Source: Methylococcaceae bacterium
GTDB taxonomy: Bacteria; Pseudomonadota; Gammaproteobacteria; Methylococcales; Methylomonadaceae
Direction: 5' to 3'
DNA length: 9,782 bases
NCBI GenBank assembly: GCA_005779525.1
Contig: SXIZ01000207.1
Coordinates: 1-9,782, forward strand
The number at the start of each line of letters is the position of its first letter. Within the stretch, counting starts at the first letter, position 1. A program made the position numbers and the translations under genes. Below are positions 1-6,784 of this stretch, in pieces. The notes beneath the pieces were generated by a model that worked only from the letters and a program-made list of their open reading frames with translations, made no database searches and was not told the origin of the DNA.

Positions 1-1
1 A

Positions 2-1099
2 AACCAACTTTTAGTTGAAATGGATGGTTTCGATGGCGATCAAGGGGTCATTATTATTGCGGCCACTAACCGTGCGGACATTCTAGATAAAGCCTTGCTG
101 AGACCAGGACGTTTTGATCGTCAAGTCACCGTAGGCTTACCTGATGTGCGTGGTCGTGAGCAAATTTTGAATGTGCATATCAAAAAAGTCCCTGCGTCTG
201 CCGATGTTGAATTGAAAAACATTGCTCGCGGCACACCTGGATTTTCAGGTGCGGAGTTGGCTAACGTGGTTAACGAAGCGGCTTTATTTGCAGCCCGTGC
301 GAATAAAACCGAAGTTTCCATGCATGATCTTGAAAAAGCTAAGGACAAAATCTTAATGGGCGTGGAAAAACGCACCATGATTATGTCAGAAGAGGATAAG
401 TTATTAACTGCGTATCACGAAGCAGGCCACTGCATTGTCGGTGAAAAATCACCTGATCATGACCCTGTGTACAAAGTCAGTATCATGCCTCGCGGCCGTG
501 CCTTAGGGGTGACCATGTTCTTACCGGAACGTGATCAGTACAGTGCCAGCAAACGCAAATTAGAAAGTCAAATTGCAGGTTTATTTGGTGGCCGTATAGC
601 TGAGGTAATGATTTTCGGAGATGATCGCGTCACTACTGGCGCCTCTAACGACATTGAACGCGCAACAGAATTAGCCCGTAACATGGTCACTCGTTGGGGA
701 TTATCTGCCAAATTAGGACCTTTAGTTTATGGCGAAGAAGGTGGTCAACCTTTTATGGGCCACCCTGGGGTACAAGGCAGCGCGGTATCTAGCAATGTTG
801 CCCATATGATCGATGAAGAAATTCGTTCAGTTATAGATAGAAACTACCAACGTGCTGAAACTATTTTGCAGGAAAACATAGATGTACTGCACAAAATGGC
901 TCAAGCATTAATGAAATGGGAAACCATTGATAAAGATCAAATCGATGCGTTGATGGCGGGTAAAGAGCCTCTACCACCCCCTGACACGACCATTGATTTT
1001 AATGAACAACATCCACCAAAATCCGATCTTAAAGGGCAGGACAAAGGTAACGACAAAGAGAAAAAAACGTTGCATAAAAAACCTGCCGGACAGCTTTGA
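2..1099 (+). CDS. ftsH: ATP-dependent zinc metalloprotease FtsH, C-terminal part (5' end off window)
   Basis: FtsH is a hexameric inner-membrane AAA+ protease that extracts and degrades membrane and short-lived cytosolic proteins. The frame is open to the left edge and gives about 365 residues; the membrane segments and Walker A/B lie outside the window. Visible are the end of the AAA module (LLVEMDGF, then the second region of homology IIAATNR and LRPGRFDRQV, with its arginine fingers), the helical lid (GFSGAELANVVNEAA), and the M41 peptidase domain. Its zinc site HEAGH is at 416-430, and the third-ligand aspartate is in the ASNDIERAT motif (Asp codon 650-652). After the conserved core comes a hydrophilic tail rich in Pro, Asp and Lys, which is variable in this family. 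The stop is TGA at 1097-1099. In many gammaproteobacteria folP and glmM follow ftsH; here a convergent gene follows instead. The identification is secure. Confidence 0.97.
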   Translation, partial: NQLLVEMDGFDGDQGVIIIAATNRADILDKALLRPGRFDRQVTVGLPDVRGREQILNVHIKKVPASADVELKNIARGTPGFSGAELANVVNEAALFAARANKTEVSMHDLEKAKDKILMGVEKRTMIMSEEDKLLTAYHEAGHCIVGEKSPDHDPVYKVSIMPRGRALGVTMFLPERDQYSASKRKLESQIAGLFGGRIAEVMIFGDDRVTTGASNDIERATELARNMVTRWGLSAKLGPLVYGEEGGQPFMGHPGVQGSAVSSNVAHMIDEEIRSVIDRNYQRAETILQENIDVLHKMAQALMKWETIDKDQIDALMAGKEPLPPPDTTIDFNEQHPPKSDLKGQDKGNDKEKKTLHKKPAGQL

Positions 1100-1113
1100 G
1101 GTGCGCTCATGCT

Positions 1114-1143
1114 ATCGGGGAAATGGAAGCCCCCATCTTTTTT
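1114..1143 (+). terminator. possible intrinsic terminator of ftsH
   Basis: Fifteen bases after the ftsH stop, GGGG (1117-1120) can pair with CCCC (1130-1133) around a 9-nt loop. The stem extends over one mismatch by an AT/AT pair and is followed by six T's at 1138-1143. The stem is short, so this is a weak-to-moderate terminator; the palindrome just downstream may do most of the work. Confidence 0.4.
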
Positions 1144-1167
1144 AGAAAGTAAATAAGTAGATAAAAC

Positions 1168-1216
1168 TTCACCCCCTGCTAACCTACTCGATTCGAGTAG
1201 GTTAGCAGGGGGTGAA
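1168..1216. terminator. 49-bp near-perfect palindrome, likely bidirectional terminator between convergent genes
   Basis: The two 24-base arms (1168-1191 and 1193-1216) are exact reverse complements around a single T at 1192. As RNA this folds into a 23-bp stem with a 3-nt loop. The arm contains a CCCCC/GGGGG block. An A-rich flank on the left (AAAAC, 1163-1167) and a T-rich flank on the right (TTCGTTTT, 1217-1224) give a U-tract on either strand. It lies between the 3' ends of ftsH (+) and the GGDEF-EAL gene (-), the expected place for a shared terminator. The length and perfection of the arms exceed a usual terminator, so an extragenic palindromic repeat or small mobile remnant is possible. 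I saw no second copy in this window. Confidence 0.6.
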
Positions 1217-1299
1217 TTCGTTTTAAACAGCGCTAAAAACTTAGACAAATATACTTTTATTTAAGTGAACTTAATGATGCTGCAGCTGTACAAGACTTG

Positions 1300-3687
1300 C
1301 TAACTTAAGGTCTGTTTTTGTTCTTGTAACAACTCTGTAAACTTATCAACGGGTATCGGGGGACTTTTGATATACCCTTGATAAGTATCACAACCAATAC
1401 CTTGTAAAAAAGCTAATTGGTCTATGGTTTCCACCCCTTCTGCTAACACTTTAAATCCTAGAGTGTGTCCAATCGCCAAAATAGTGGCCGCAATTTCCAT
1501 ATCGTCCCGATTGTGCGGTATTTCATCAATAAAGCTCTTATCGATTTTTAACACATCTAAGGGAAAGCGCTTGAGATAAGCTAAAGATGAATATCCCGTA
1601 CCAAAATCATCAATCGCTAAACGAATTCCTTGGGCATGTAAATTATTTAAAATATTAGTGGCATTTTCTTGATTTTCCATCAAGCCGCTTTCGGTGATCT
1701 CTAACTCCAAATACTCTGCTGGAAAGCCCGTTTCAGCCAATACTTTGGCGACCAAGGTATTAATATCACTCCGCCGAAATTGATGCGGCGAAACGTTGAC
1801 CGCCAGGGTCAGCGGAGGAAATCCCTGATCTAACCAAGCTCGGCCTTGTTCACAGGTGCTTTTTAACACCCATTCACCAATTTCAACTATCAGCCGCGTC
1901 TCTTCAGCAACCGGGATAAAGCGCGACGGCTGAATCAAACCCTCCACTGGATCTTGCCAACGTACCAAGGCTTCCGCCCCGATAATACGCCCACTATCAA
2001 TATCCATTTGCGGCTGATAATACACACGCAATTCCTGCTGAGTAATGGCTTTACGTAAACGCATCTCTAACGCAATACTTTCACGTACTGCACGAGTTAA
2101 CTCTTCAGAATAATATGCAAAACACCCACGCCCCTGCCCTTTGGCCTGATACAAGGCAGCGTCCGCATGATCCATCAGTACTTCTAACAATTCCCCATGC
2201 TGCGGATATAGACTAATACCGACACTCGCACCGATATGCACTTCGGAACTTTGCATTAAATTAAATGGTTGGCTTAATTCATGGATAATTTCTTTCGCCA
2301 CGCGTGCCGCATCATCGGCATGACTAATATTTTCCAACAGCACAACAAACTCATCCCCGCCCAACCGTGCCACTAAATCCACATCACGCAGCATCGCGGT
2401 AATTCTGGACGAAACTTGTTTTAACAACTCATCGCCGACCAAATGACCAAAACTATCATTCACCGCCTTAAACCTATCCAGATCTAACATCAGCAAACCT
2501 AATTGCTTATTTTCACGTTTCGCCAATTCAATGCCATGCTTGAGGCGTTCATGCAACAATCGGCGATTCGGCAAATGCGTTAATGGATCGTAATACGCCA
2601 AATATTTAATTTCTTCCTCAGCAGATTTGCGCTCAGTAATATCAGTGTGCGTTCCAACATAATGCGTCACTACGCCAGCATTATCTTTAACCGCCGTGAT
2701 ACTCAACAATTTCGGATAAATTTCGCCATTTTTACGTTTATCCCATATTTCGCCGTACCAACACCCCACGCGATTAATGGTGCCCCACATCTCCGCATAA
2801 AATGCCTCATCATGACAACCTGATTTCAGCATGCTGATTTTATTACCCTCTGCTTCCCGCGAAGAATAACCCGTGATTTTGGTAAACGCTTGATTGACTC
2901 GGAGAATCACGGTATTAGCATCAGTAATACTAATGGCTTCTTGAGATTCGAAGGCAGTGGCGGTCAGAAGTAAATCTTGCTCAGCGTGTTTACGTTCAAT
3001 CGCAACCAGCGCTAAATTGGCGTAATTGGATATTAACTCAATTTCTAAAGCCGTTGGTGTCGCAACATTTCTGCGATAAATTGCAAAGGTTCCCAAGACT
3101 TTGTCTTTGCTATTTTTAATTGGATATGACCAACATGCACGCAGATTCGCCTGTTCTGCTAAGTCGGTATATTGCTTCCAAAAAGCATGCTGCAACACAT
3201 CTTCAACAATTACCAGTTTGCCTAAATACGCCGCAGTTCCGCACGAGCCCACCCCCATTCCGATCTCTAAGCCATCAACCGCTTGATTAAAAAACGCTGG
3301 TAAACTTGGCGAAGCACCTACCCGTAAACGTTTACCTTCGTCATCTAATAGCAGAATCGAACATAGCATTTCAGGATGCAAGGTCTCAACCTGATTAGCC
3401 AATTGTTCCAAAATAGAACTGAGCCGAGATTCATGAGTCATCAGCTTTAACACCGCATTATGTAATGCGAGTTCGGCTGTGCGATTATACAGTTCTAACT
3501 CTACGGCTTTGCGTTCTGTAATTTCGTGTTGCCAGCGTGACTCTTGATTTTTACGTTCCGCAGACATTAACGCTTTGAAACGCTTATCACGCAGCAGCAA
3601 CCATCCCATCACTGTCACCGAAGGTAACAGTAACCAAAAAATGGTATTAAGATTTTGACTTAATCCTGTAACAAGTTCTGGTTTCAA
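1300..3687 (-). CDS. membrane-anchored GAF-PAS-GGDEF-EAL c-di-GMP synthase/phosphodiesterase
   Basis: This is a sensory enzyme of c-di-GMP turnover. Residue numbers below count from the upstream ATG at 3741. There is one membrane segment (about 32-50), a charged, probably coiled-coil linker (52-95), a GAF domain (about 105-250, with GMGVGSCGTAAYLGK), and a PAS domain with its PAC tail (about 260-372, ending THTDITERK). The diguanylate cyclase domain starts at YDPLTHLPNR and has GGDEF intact at 461-465 plus the inhibitory I-site RDVD at 452-455. The EAL domain has EALVRW from 590, NVSPHQF, ELEITES, DDFGTG at 711-716, KIDKSF, EGVET at 768-772 and QGY. Both catalytic motif sets are complete, so either or both activities are possible; the direction cannot be told from sequence. 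The stop is TAG at 1300-1302. I choose TTG at 3687 as start (795 aa), because AAGAGAG lies 5 nt upstream of it. The ATG at 3741 (813 aa) has no Shine-Dalgarno sequence, and its first codons are an intrinsic terminator. Confidence 0.9.
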   Translation of the reverse strand: MKPELVTGLSQNLNTIFWLLLPSVTVMGWLLLRDKRFKALMSAERKNQESRWQHEITERKAVELELYNRTAELALHNAVLKLMTHESRLSSILEQLANQVETLHPEMLCSILLLDDEGKRLRVGASPSLPAFFNQAVDGLEIGMGVGSCGTAAYLGKLVIVEDVLQHAFWKQYTDLAEQANLRACWSYPIKNSKDKVLGTFAIYRRNVATPTALEIELISNYANLALVAIERKHAEQDLLLTATAFESQEAISITDANTVILRVNQAFTKITGYSSREAEGNKISMLKSGCHDEAFYAEMWGTINRVGCWYGEIWDKRKNGEIYPKLLSITAVKDNAGVVTHYVGTHTDITERKSAEEEIKYLAYYDPLTHLPNRRLLHERLKHGIELAKRENKQLGLLMLDLDRFKAVNDSFGHLVGDELLKQVSSRITAMLRDVDLVARLGGDEFVVLLENISHADDAARVAKEIIHELSQPFNLMQSSEVHIGASVGISLYPQHGELLEVLMDHADAALYQAKGQGRGCFAYYSEELTRAVRESIALEMRLRKAITQQELRVYYQPQMDIDSGRIIGAEALVRWQDPVEGLIQPSRFIPVAEETRLIVEIGEWVLKSTCEQGRAWLDQGFPPLTLAVNVSPHQFRRSDINTLVAKVLAETGFPAEYLELEITESGLMENQENATNILNNLHAQGIRLAIDDFGTGYSSLAYLKRFPLDVLKIDKSFIDEIPHNRDDMEIAATILAIGHTLGFKVLAEGVETIDQLAFLQGIGCDTYQGYIKSPPIPVDKFTELLQEQKQTLS

Positions 3688-3692
3688 AATAA

Positions 3693-3699
3693 CTCTCTT
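3693..3699 (-). promoter_or_regulatory. ribosome binding site deciding a TTG start for the GGDEF-EAL gene
   Basis: On the minus strand AAGAGAG is followed by TTATT and then TTG AAA CCA, a 5-nt spacing. It is a partial Shine-Dalgarno match (GAG core). No comparable purine run precedes the ATG at 3741, whose upstream bases are AAGCAGCAT. The next in-frame ATG (codon 45) would cut into the membrane segment. Confidence 0.5.
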
Positions 3700-3707
3700 A
3701 GCCCAAG

Positions 3708-3737
3708 AAAAAAACAGCGCACCACGAGCAGGTGCGC
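3708..3737 (-). terminator. strong intrinsic terminator or attenuator just upstream of the GGDEF-EAL gene
   Basis: Read on the minus strand: GCGCACC, loop TGCTCGT, GGTGCGC, then TG and seven consecutive T's (3714-3708). The 7-bp stem is perfect and GC-rich. It points in the direction of the GGDEF-EAL gene, and the T-run ends 8 bases before that gene's Shine-Dalgarno sequence. It could be the distal terminator of the pdh operon about 300 nt after lpdA, the end of a small RNA, or an attenuator in the leader of the downstream gene. The shape is textbook; the role is inferred. Confidence 0.75.
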
Positions 3738-4043
3738 CCATATGCTGCTTAAGCAGTGCTAAACAACATGTGCTCGATTAAAAAGCTTACAAAAAATAAG
3801 GCTGGTAAATGCTTGAAGTTTAAGTTTAGCAGAGGATTTCAGATAGTTTTAGCTACTGGGCAGTTTTTTATCCCGCTAAAGATAAAGTCATACGAGGAGA
3901 CATGCACGTTGACTTTGATCTAATCAACAAAAAACACTGGCTAAATCTAGCTTGACGATAACGCAAGGGGGAAAATTTCGAGGGGACGTAAAAACACGTA
4001 TACGAAGGCGGAAAAAGCTGTGCACTCTTTCCGCCTGACTGGG
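3738..4043. other. gene-free intergenic stretch between lpdA and the GGDEF-EAL gene, rich in inverted repeats
   Basis: No convincing coding frame was seen on either strand. Apart from the hairpin at 4006-4036, it holds a perfect 12-bp palindrome CTGCTTAAGCAG (3745-3756) and a two-part hairpin at 3848-3880 (TTTAGC with GCTAAA, enclosing GGG with CCC). There is also TTGAT-CTA-ATCAA at 3915-3927 next to a run of A's. I could not pick out a promoter with good -35 and -10 boxes on the minus strand. It may contain an untranslated leader or a small RNA ending at the terminator at 3708-3737. Confidence 0.5.
4006..4036 (-). terminator. hairpin just after lpdA, possible operon terminator
   Basis: AGGCGGAAA (4006-4014) and TTTCCGCCT (4028-4036) are exact reverse complements, giving a 9-bp stem with a 13-nt loop that begins 7 bases past the lpdA stop. 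On the minus strand the nearest T-run (five T's, 3994-3990) is about 11 nt past the stem, behind a small CGTATACG palindrome. It is therefore an imperfect intrinsic terminator and may instead stabilise the 3' end of the mRNA. Confidence 0.4.
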
Positions 4044-5456
4044 TTATTTCTTGATATATAAATCGGTAATCGTGCCAGTGACCATTTCAGCGGCAAAGGC
4101 AAAGGTTTCAGATAAAGTGGGATGCGCATGAATTGTTAAACCAATATCATGTGCATCAGCACCCATTTCTAAGGCTAAAACGGCTTCCGCTATTAGTTCA
4201 CCCGCATTATTCCCGGTCATACCTGCACCTAAAATTCTACCTGTATCAGGATCACATAAAATCTTGGTGATTCCTTCATTACGACCATTACTTAAAGATC
4301 GTCCGCTGGCCGCCCAAGGGAACGCACCTTTTTCGTAGGCGATGCCTTGCTCTTTCGCTTGATTTTCAGTCAATCCCATCCAAGCGATTTCAGGATCCGT
4401 GTAGGCTACCGATGGAATAGTCAATGCTTCAAAGGCGACTTTATGTCCGGCAATCACTTCCGCAGCCACTTTACCTTCGTGTTCCGCTTTATGCGCCAAC
4501 ATCGGGTTACCGACAATATCACCAATCGCAAAAATGTGCGCTACATTAGTACGCTGTTGTTTATCAACCGGGATAAATCCTTGTTCGTTGACCGTCACGC
4601 CCGCAGCTTCCGCATTGATCAATTTACCATTCGGACGTCGTCCGACTGCGACTAACACTTGATCAAAGATTTCCGATTCAGGTGCATCTTTGCCTTCAAA
4701 ACTGACTTTCAATCCTTCAGCTAAGGCTTCTATGCTTTTGACGCGCGTTTCCAACCAGATATTTTGATATTGCTTTTTAATCCGTCTAAATAATGGCGTT
4801 ATCAAATCCTTATCACAGCCCGGGATAATTTGATCCATCAATTCCACCACACTGATCTCTGCCCCTAAAGCGTGATACACCGTGGCCATCTCCAGTCCGA
4901 TAATTCCACCTCCCACTATCAGCAATTTCTCTGGAATACTTTTGAGCTCTAATGCATCGGTGGAATCCATTAAACGCGGATCATCATGCGGAAAACCTGG
5001 AATCTTAGTCGGATGCGAGCCCGCAGCAATAATCGCGTTGTCAAAGGTCACCGTTTGCTTACCTGTGCTCTCGGTCACTTCTATAGCGTTACTGCCTGTA
5101 AATTGCCCCACTCCTTGGATCAAAGTGATTTTGCGTTGTTTAACCAGTTTAGCTAAACCATCATTCAAGCCTTTGGAAACACTTTGTTTCCACGTGCGGA
5201 TTTTATCAATATCTAGATCTAAGGTCGCATTGATACCATGGTGCTTAAACTCTTCCAGTTCGTGAATCAGCTGCGCAATATGCAACAAAGCTTTGGAAGG
5301 AATACAGCCGACATTCAGACAAACACCCCCCAAAACGGGATAACGTTCGACCAGAACTACTTTTTTACCTAAATCCGCCGCACGAAACGCCGCACTATAG
5401 CCGCCTGGGCCTCCCCCTAAAACCAAAACTTCTGCATGAATTACAGAATCAGACAT
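4044..5456 (-). CDS. lpdA: dihydrolipoyl dehydrogenase (E3 of pyruvate dehydrogenase)
   Basis: This flavoprotein reoxidises the dihydrolipoyl arm of E2, passing electrons through FAD to NAD+. Numbering is from the ATG at 5456 (470 aa, normal length). The N-terminal FAD fold has GGGPGGYSAA (about 14-23). The redox disulfide motif CLNVGC uses Cys46 and Cys51. The NAD-binding fold has VGGGIIGLE (about 181-189), and the second FAD contact is FAIGDIVGNPMLAHKAEHEG. The C-terminal catalytic motif HAHPTLSE contains the His445-Glu450 pair. There is no fused lipoyl domain at the N-terminus, unlike some E3 proteins. It is the last gene of the aceE-aceF-lpdA operon, 14 nt after aceF, so it is the dedicated E3 and may also serve other 2-oxoacid dehydrogenases. 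The frame extends to a GTG at 5465, but that codon overlaps the Shine-Dalgarno sequence and is not a credible start. Confidence 0.97.
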   Translation of the reverse strand: MSDSVIHAEVLVLGGGPGGYSAAFRAADLGKKVVLVERYPVLGGVCLNVGCIPSKALLHIAQLIHELEEFKHHGINATLDLDIDKIRTWKQSVSKGLNDGLAKLVKQRKITLIQGVGQFTGSNAIEVTESTGKQTVTFDNAIIAAGSHPTKIPGFPHDDPRLMDSTDALELKSIPEKLLIVGGGIIGLEMATVYHALGAEISVVELMDQIIPGCDKDLITPLFRRIKKQYQNIWLETRVKSIEALAEGLKVSFEGKDAPESEIFDQVLVAVGRRPNGKLINAEAAGVTVNEQGFIPVDKQQRTNVAHIFAIGDIVGNPMLAHKAEHEGKVAAEVIAGHKVAFEALTIPSVAYTDPEIAWMGLTENQAKEQGIAYEKGAFPWAASGRSLSNGRNEGITKILCDPDTGRILGAGMTGNNAGELIAEAVLALEMGADAHDIGLTIHAHPTLSETFAFAAEMVTGTITDLYIKK

Positions 5457-5464
5457 GTGTAACA

Positions 5465-5468
5465 CTCC
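5465..5468 (-). promoter_or_regulatory. ribosome binding site fixing the lpdA start at ATG 5456
   Basis: GGAG on the minus strand lies 8 nt upstream of ATG 5456, the usual spacing. The alternative GTG start (5465-5463) shares its first base with this GGAG, so it cannot use it. Confidence 0.7.
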
Positions 5469-5470
5469 GT

Positions 5471-6769
5471 TTAAAGTAATAAGCGACGAATATCATTCAA
5501 ACAACGGATCACCGCTGTCATAAATCTGGCCCCTTCAGCGCCGTCAATGACTCGATGATCATAGGTCAAATCCAACGGTAACATAAGTCGGGGCTGAAAA
5601 GCCTGTCCATCCCATACGGGTTTCATAGCGGCACGGGTCACGCCGAGTATGGCCACTTCCGGGGCATTCACAATCGGCGTAAATGCTGTTCCACCAAGGC
5701 CTCCCAAACTGGAAATAGTCATGCAGCCGCCTTGCATATCCGCGGGTAATAATTTTCCAGCGCGGGCTTTGGCACTTAATTCACCCAATTCCACGGTGAG
5801 CTGTTTAATAGATTTCTGATCAACCTCACGTATTACAGGCACGACTAGACCATTCGGCGTATCGACTGCAACCCCGATGTTGTAATACTTTTTCAGAATT
5901 AGTTTTTGCCCATCAGGCGCTAAAGAACTATTAAACGTTGGAAATTGCTGCAGTGCCGCAACCAAGGCCTTCATAATAAACACTAAACTGGTAAATTTTA
6001 AACCTTCAAGGGTTTTATCGGCATTTAAAGCTACCCGGAATGCTTCCAGTTCAGTGATATCGGCTTCATCATGGTAAGTCACCATCGGCAAATTCAGCCA
6101 GACCCGAGTTAAGCCTTGACCAGTTAAACGCTTAATATTACTCAGCGCTAAGTCTTCGGTCTGACCAAACTTACTAAAATCAACTGCAGGAATTGCAGGG
6201 ATACCCGCTCCAGAGGAGGAGGCCGCCCCACTACCTTGGGTAATCACTTGTTTAACGAATTGCTTGACATCTTCTTGTAAAATACGTCCTTTACGCCCAC
6301 TTCCCACCTTAATCAAGCTTAAATCAACCCCCAATTCCCGTGCGAACAAACGCACACTGGGAGTCGCATGAGCGACATTCACCCCGGTTTCGGGTTCTAA
6401 TTTGACTACAGGTTCCGTTTGAGCGGCCACAGGGCTAGAGACTTTAGCAGGCTCTACCGCGACTGGTGTAGCAACTGGTGCAGGTGCGGGAGCAACGACA
6501 GGGGCCACTGCGGGCGCTGCGGGTGCATCCAATACTTCTAACACTAACACCAGAGAACCCTCAGAAACTTTATCGCCCGGTTTAATCTGAACTTTCTGTA
6601 CTTTACCAGCAGCGCTCGCAGGCAAATCAATACTCGCTTTATCTGTCTCCAATACGGCTAAAGTTTGTTCTTTAACAATCTCGTCACCTACTTGCACCAA
6701 GACTTCTAGAACATTGATTTCAGCTACATTACCGACATCCGGTACTTTAATTTCAATTATATTAGCCAT
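5471..6769 (-). CDS. aceF: dihydrolipoyllysine-residue acetyltransferase (E2 of pyruvate dehydrogenase), single lipoyl domain
   Basis: E2 forms the core of the complex and transfers the acetyl group from its lipoyl arm to CoA. The protein has 432 residues. One lipoyl domain spans about 1-80, with the modified lysine at Lys44 in ETDKASIDLP. A flexible Ala/Pro/Val linker (about 82-125) follows. The peripheral-subunit-binding domain covers about 134-173 (TPSVRLFARELGVDLSLIKG-like, with GRKGRILQEDV). A second short Ala/Ser/Gly linker (about 177-195) leads to the acetyltransferase domain to the end, with active-site DHRVIDG (His405, Asp409). One lipoyl domain is fewer than the three of E. coli AceF, which explains the shorter length. 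The start is supported by AAGGAA 6 nt upstream of the ATG. It lies 15 nt after aceE and 14 nt before lpdA, so the three are surely cotranscribed. Confidence 0.97.
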   Translation of the reverse strand: MANIIEIKVPDVGNVAEINVLEVLVQVGDEIVKEQTLAVLETDKASIDLPASAAGKVQKVQIKPGDKVSEGSLVLVLEVLDAPAAPAVAPVVAPAPAPVATPVAVEPAKVSSPVAAQTEPVVKLEPETGVNVAHATPSVRLFARELGVDLSLIKVGSGRKGRILQEDVKQFVKQVITQGSGAASSSGAGIPAIPAVDFSKFGQTEDLALSNIKRLTGQGLTRVWLNLPMVTYHDEADITELEAFRVALNADKTLEGLKFTSLVFIMKALVAALQQFPTFNSSLAPDGQKLILKKYYNIGVAVDTPNGLVVPVIREVDQKSIKQLTVELGELSAKARAGKLLPADMQGGCMTISSLGGLGGTAFTPIVNAPEVAILGVTRAAMKPVWDGQAFQPRLMLPLDLTYDHRVIDGAEGARFMTAVIRCLNDIRRLLL

Positions 6770-6784
6770 CTAAGATTCCTTGAA

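Noticed and set aside
937..1248. A 103-codon minus-strand frame spanning the end of ftsH and the palindrome
   Set aside because: It overlaps the ftsH tail and reads through both terminator-like hairpins. Its translation has no family resemblance and no ribosome binding site that stands out.
1261..1274. Small palindrome TTAAGT-GA-ACTTAA just after the GGDEF-EAL gene
   Set aside because: It is AT-rich, has only 6-bp arms and no adjacent T-run. It is too weak to call a terminator or operator.
3915..3961. Plus-strand promoter near TTGACGATA (3953-3961)
   Set aside because: There is no plausible -10 box at 16-18 nt and no plus-strand gene downstream to be expressed.
3738..4043. Possible c-di-GMP riboswitch in front of the GGDEF-EAL gene
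   Set aside because: I looked for the conserved core of the class I (GEMM) aptamer and did not find it. The region is structured but fits no class I can recognise by eye, so it is reported only as a structured leader.
4882..5265. A 127-codon open frame on the plus strand inside lpdA
   Set aside because: It lies wholly antisense to a well-conserved enzyme, has no recognisable domain and is Ser/Pro/Ile-rich as expected of a shadow frame. The similar frames antisense to aceE (for example 7110-7361, 8514-8816, 8854-9126) and to ftsH (121-378) were dropped for the same reason.
5457..5465. GTG start for lpdA giving three extra residues
   Set aside because: The GTG shares a base with the GGAG ribosome binding site. 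ATG at 5456 has correct spacing.
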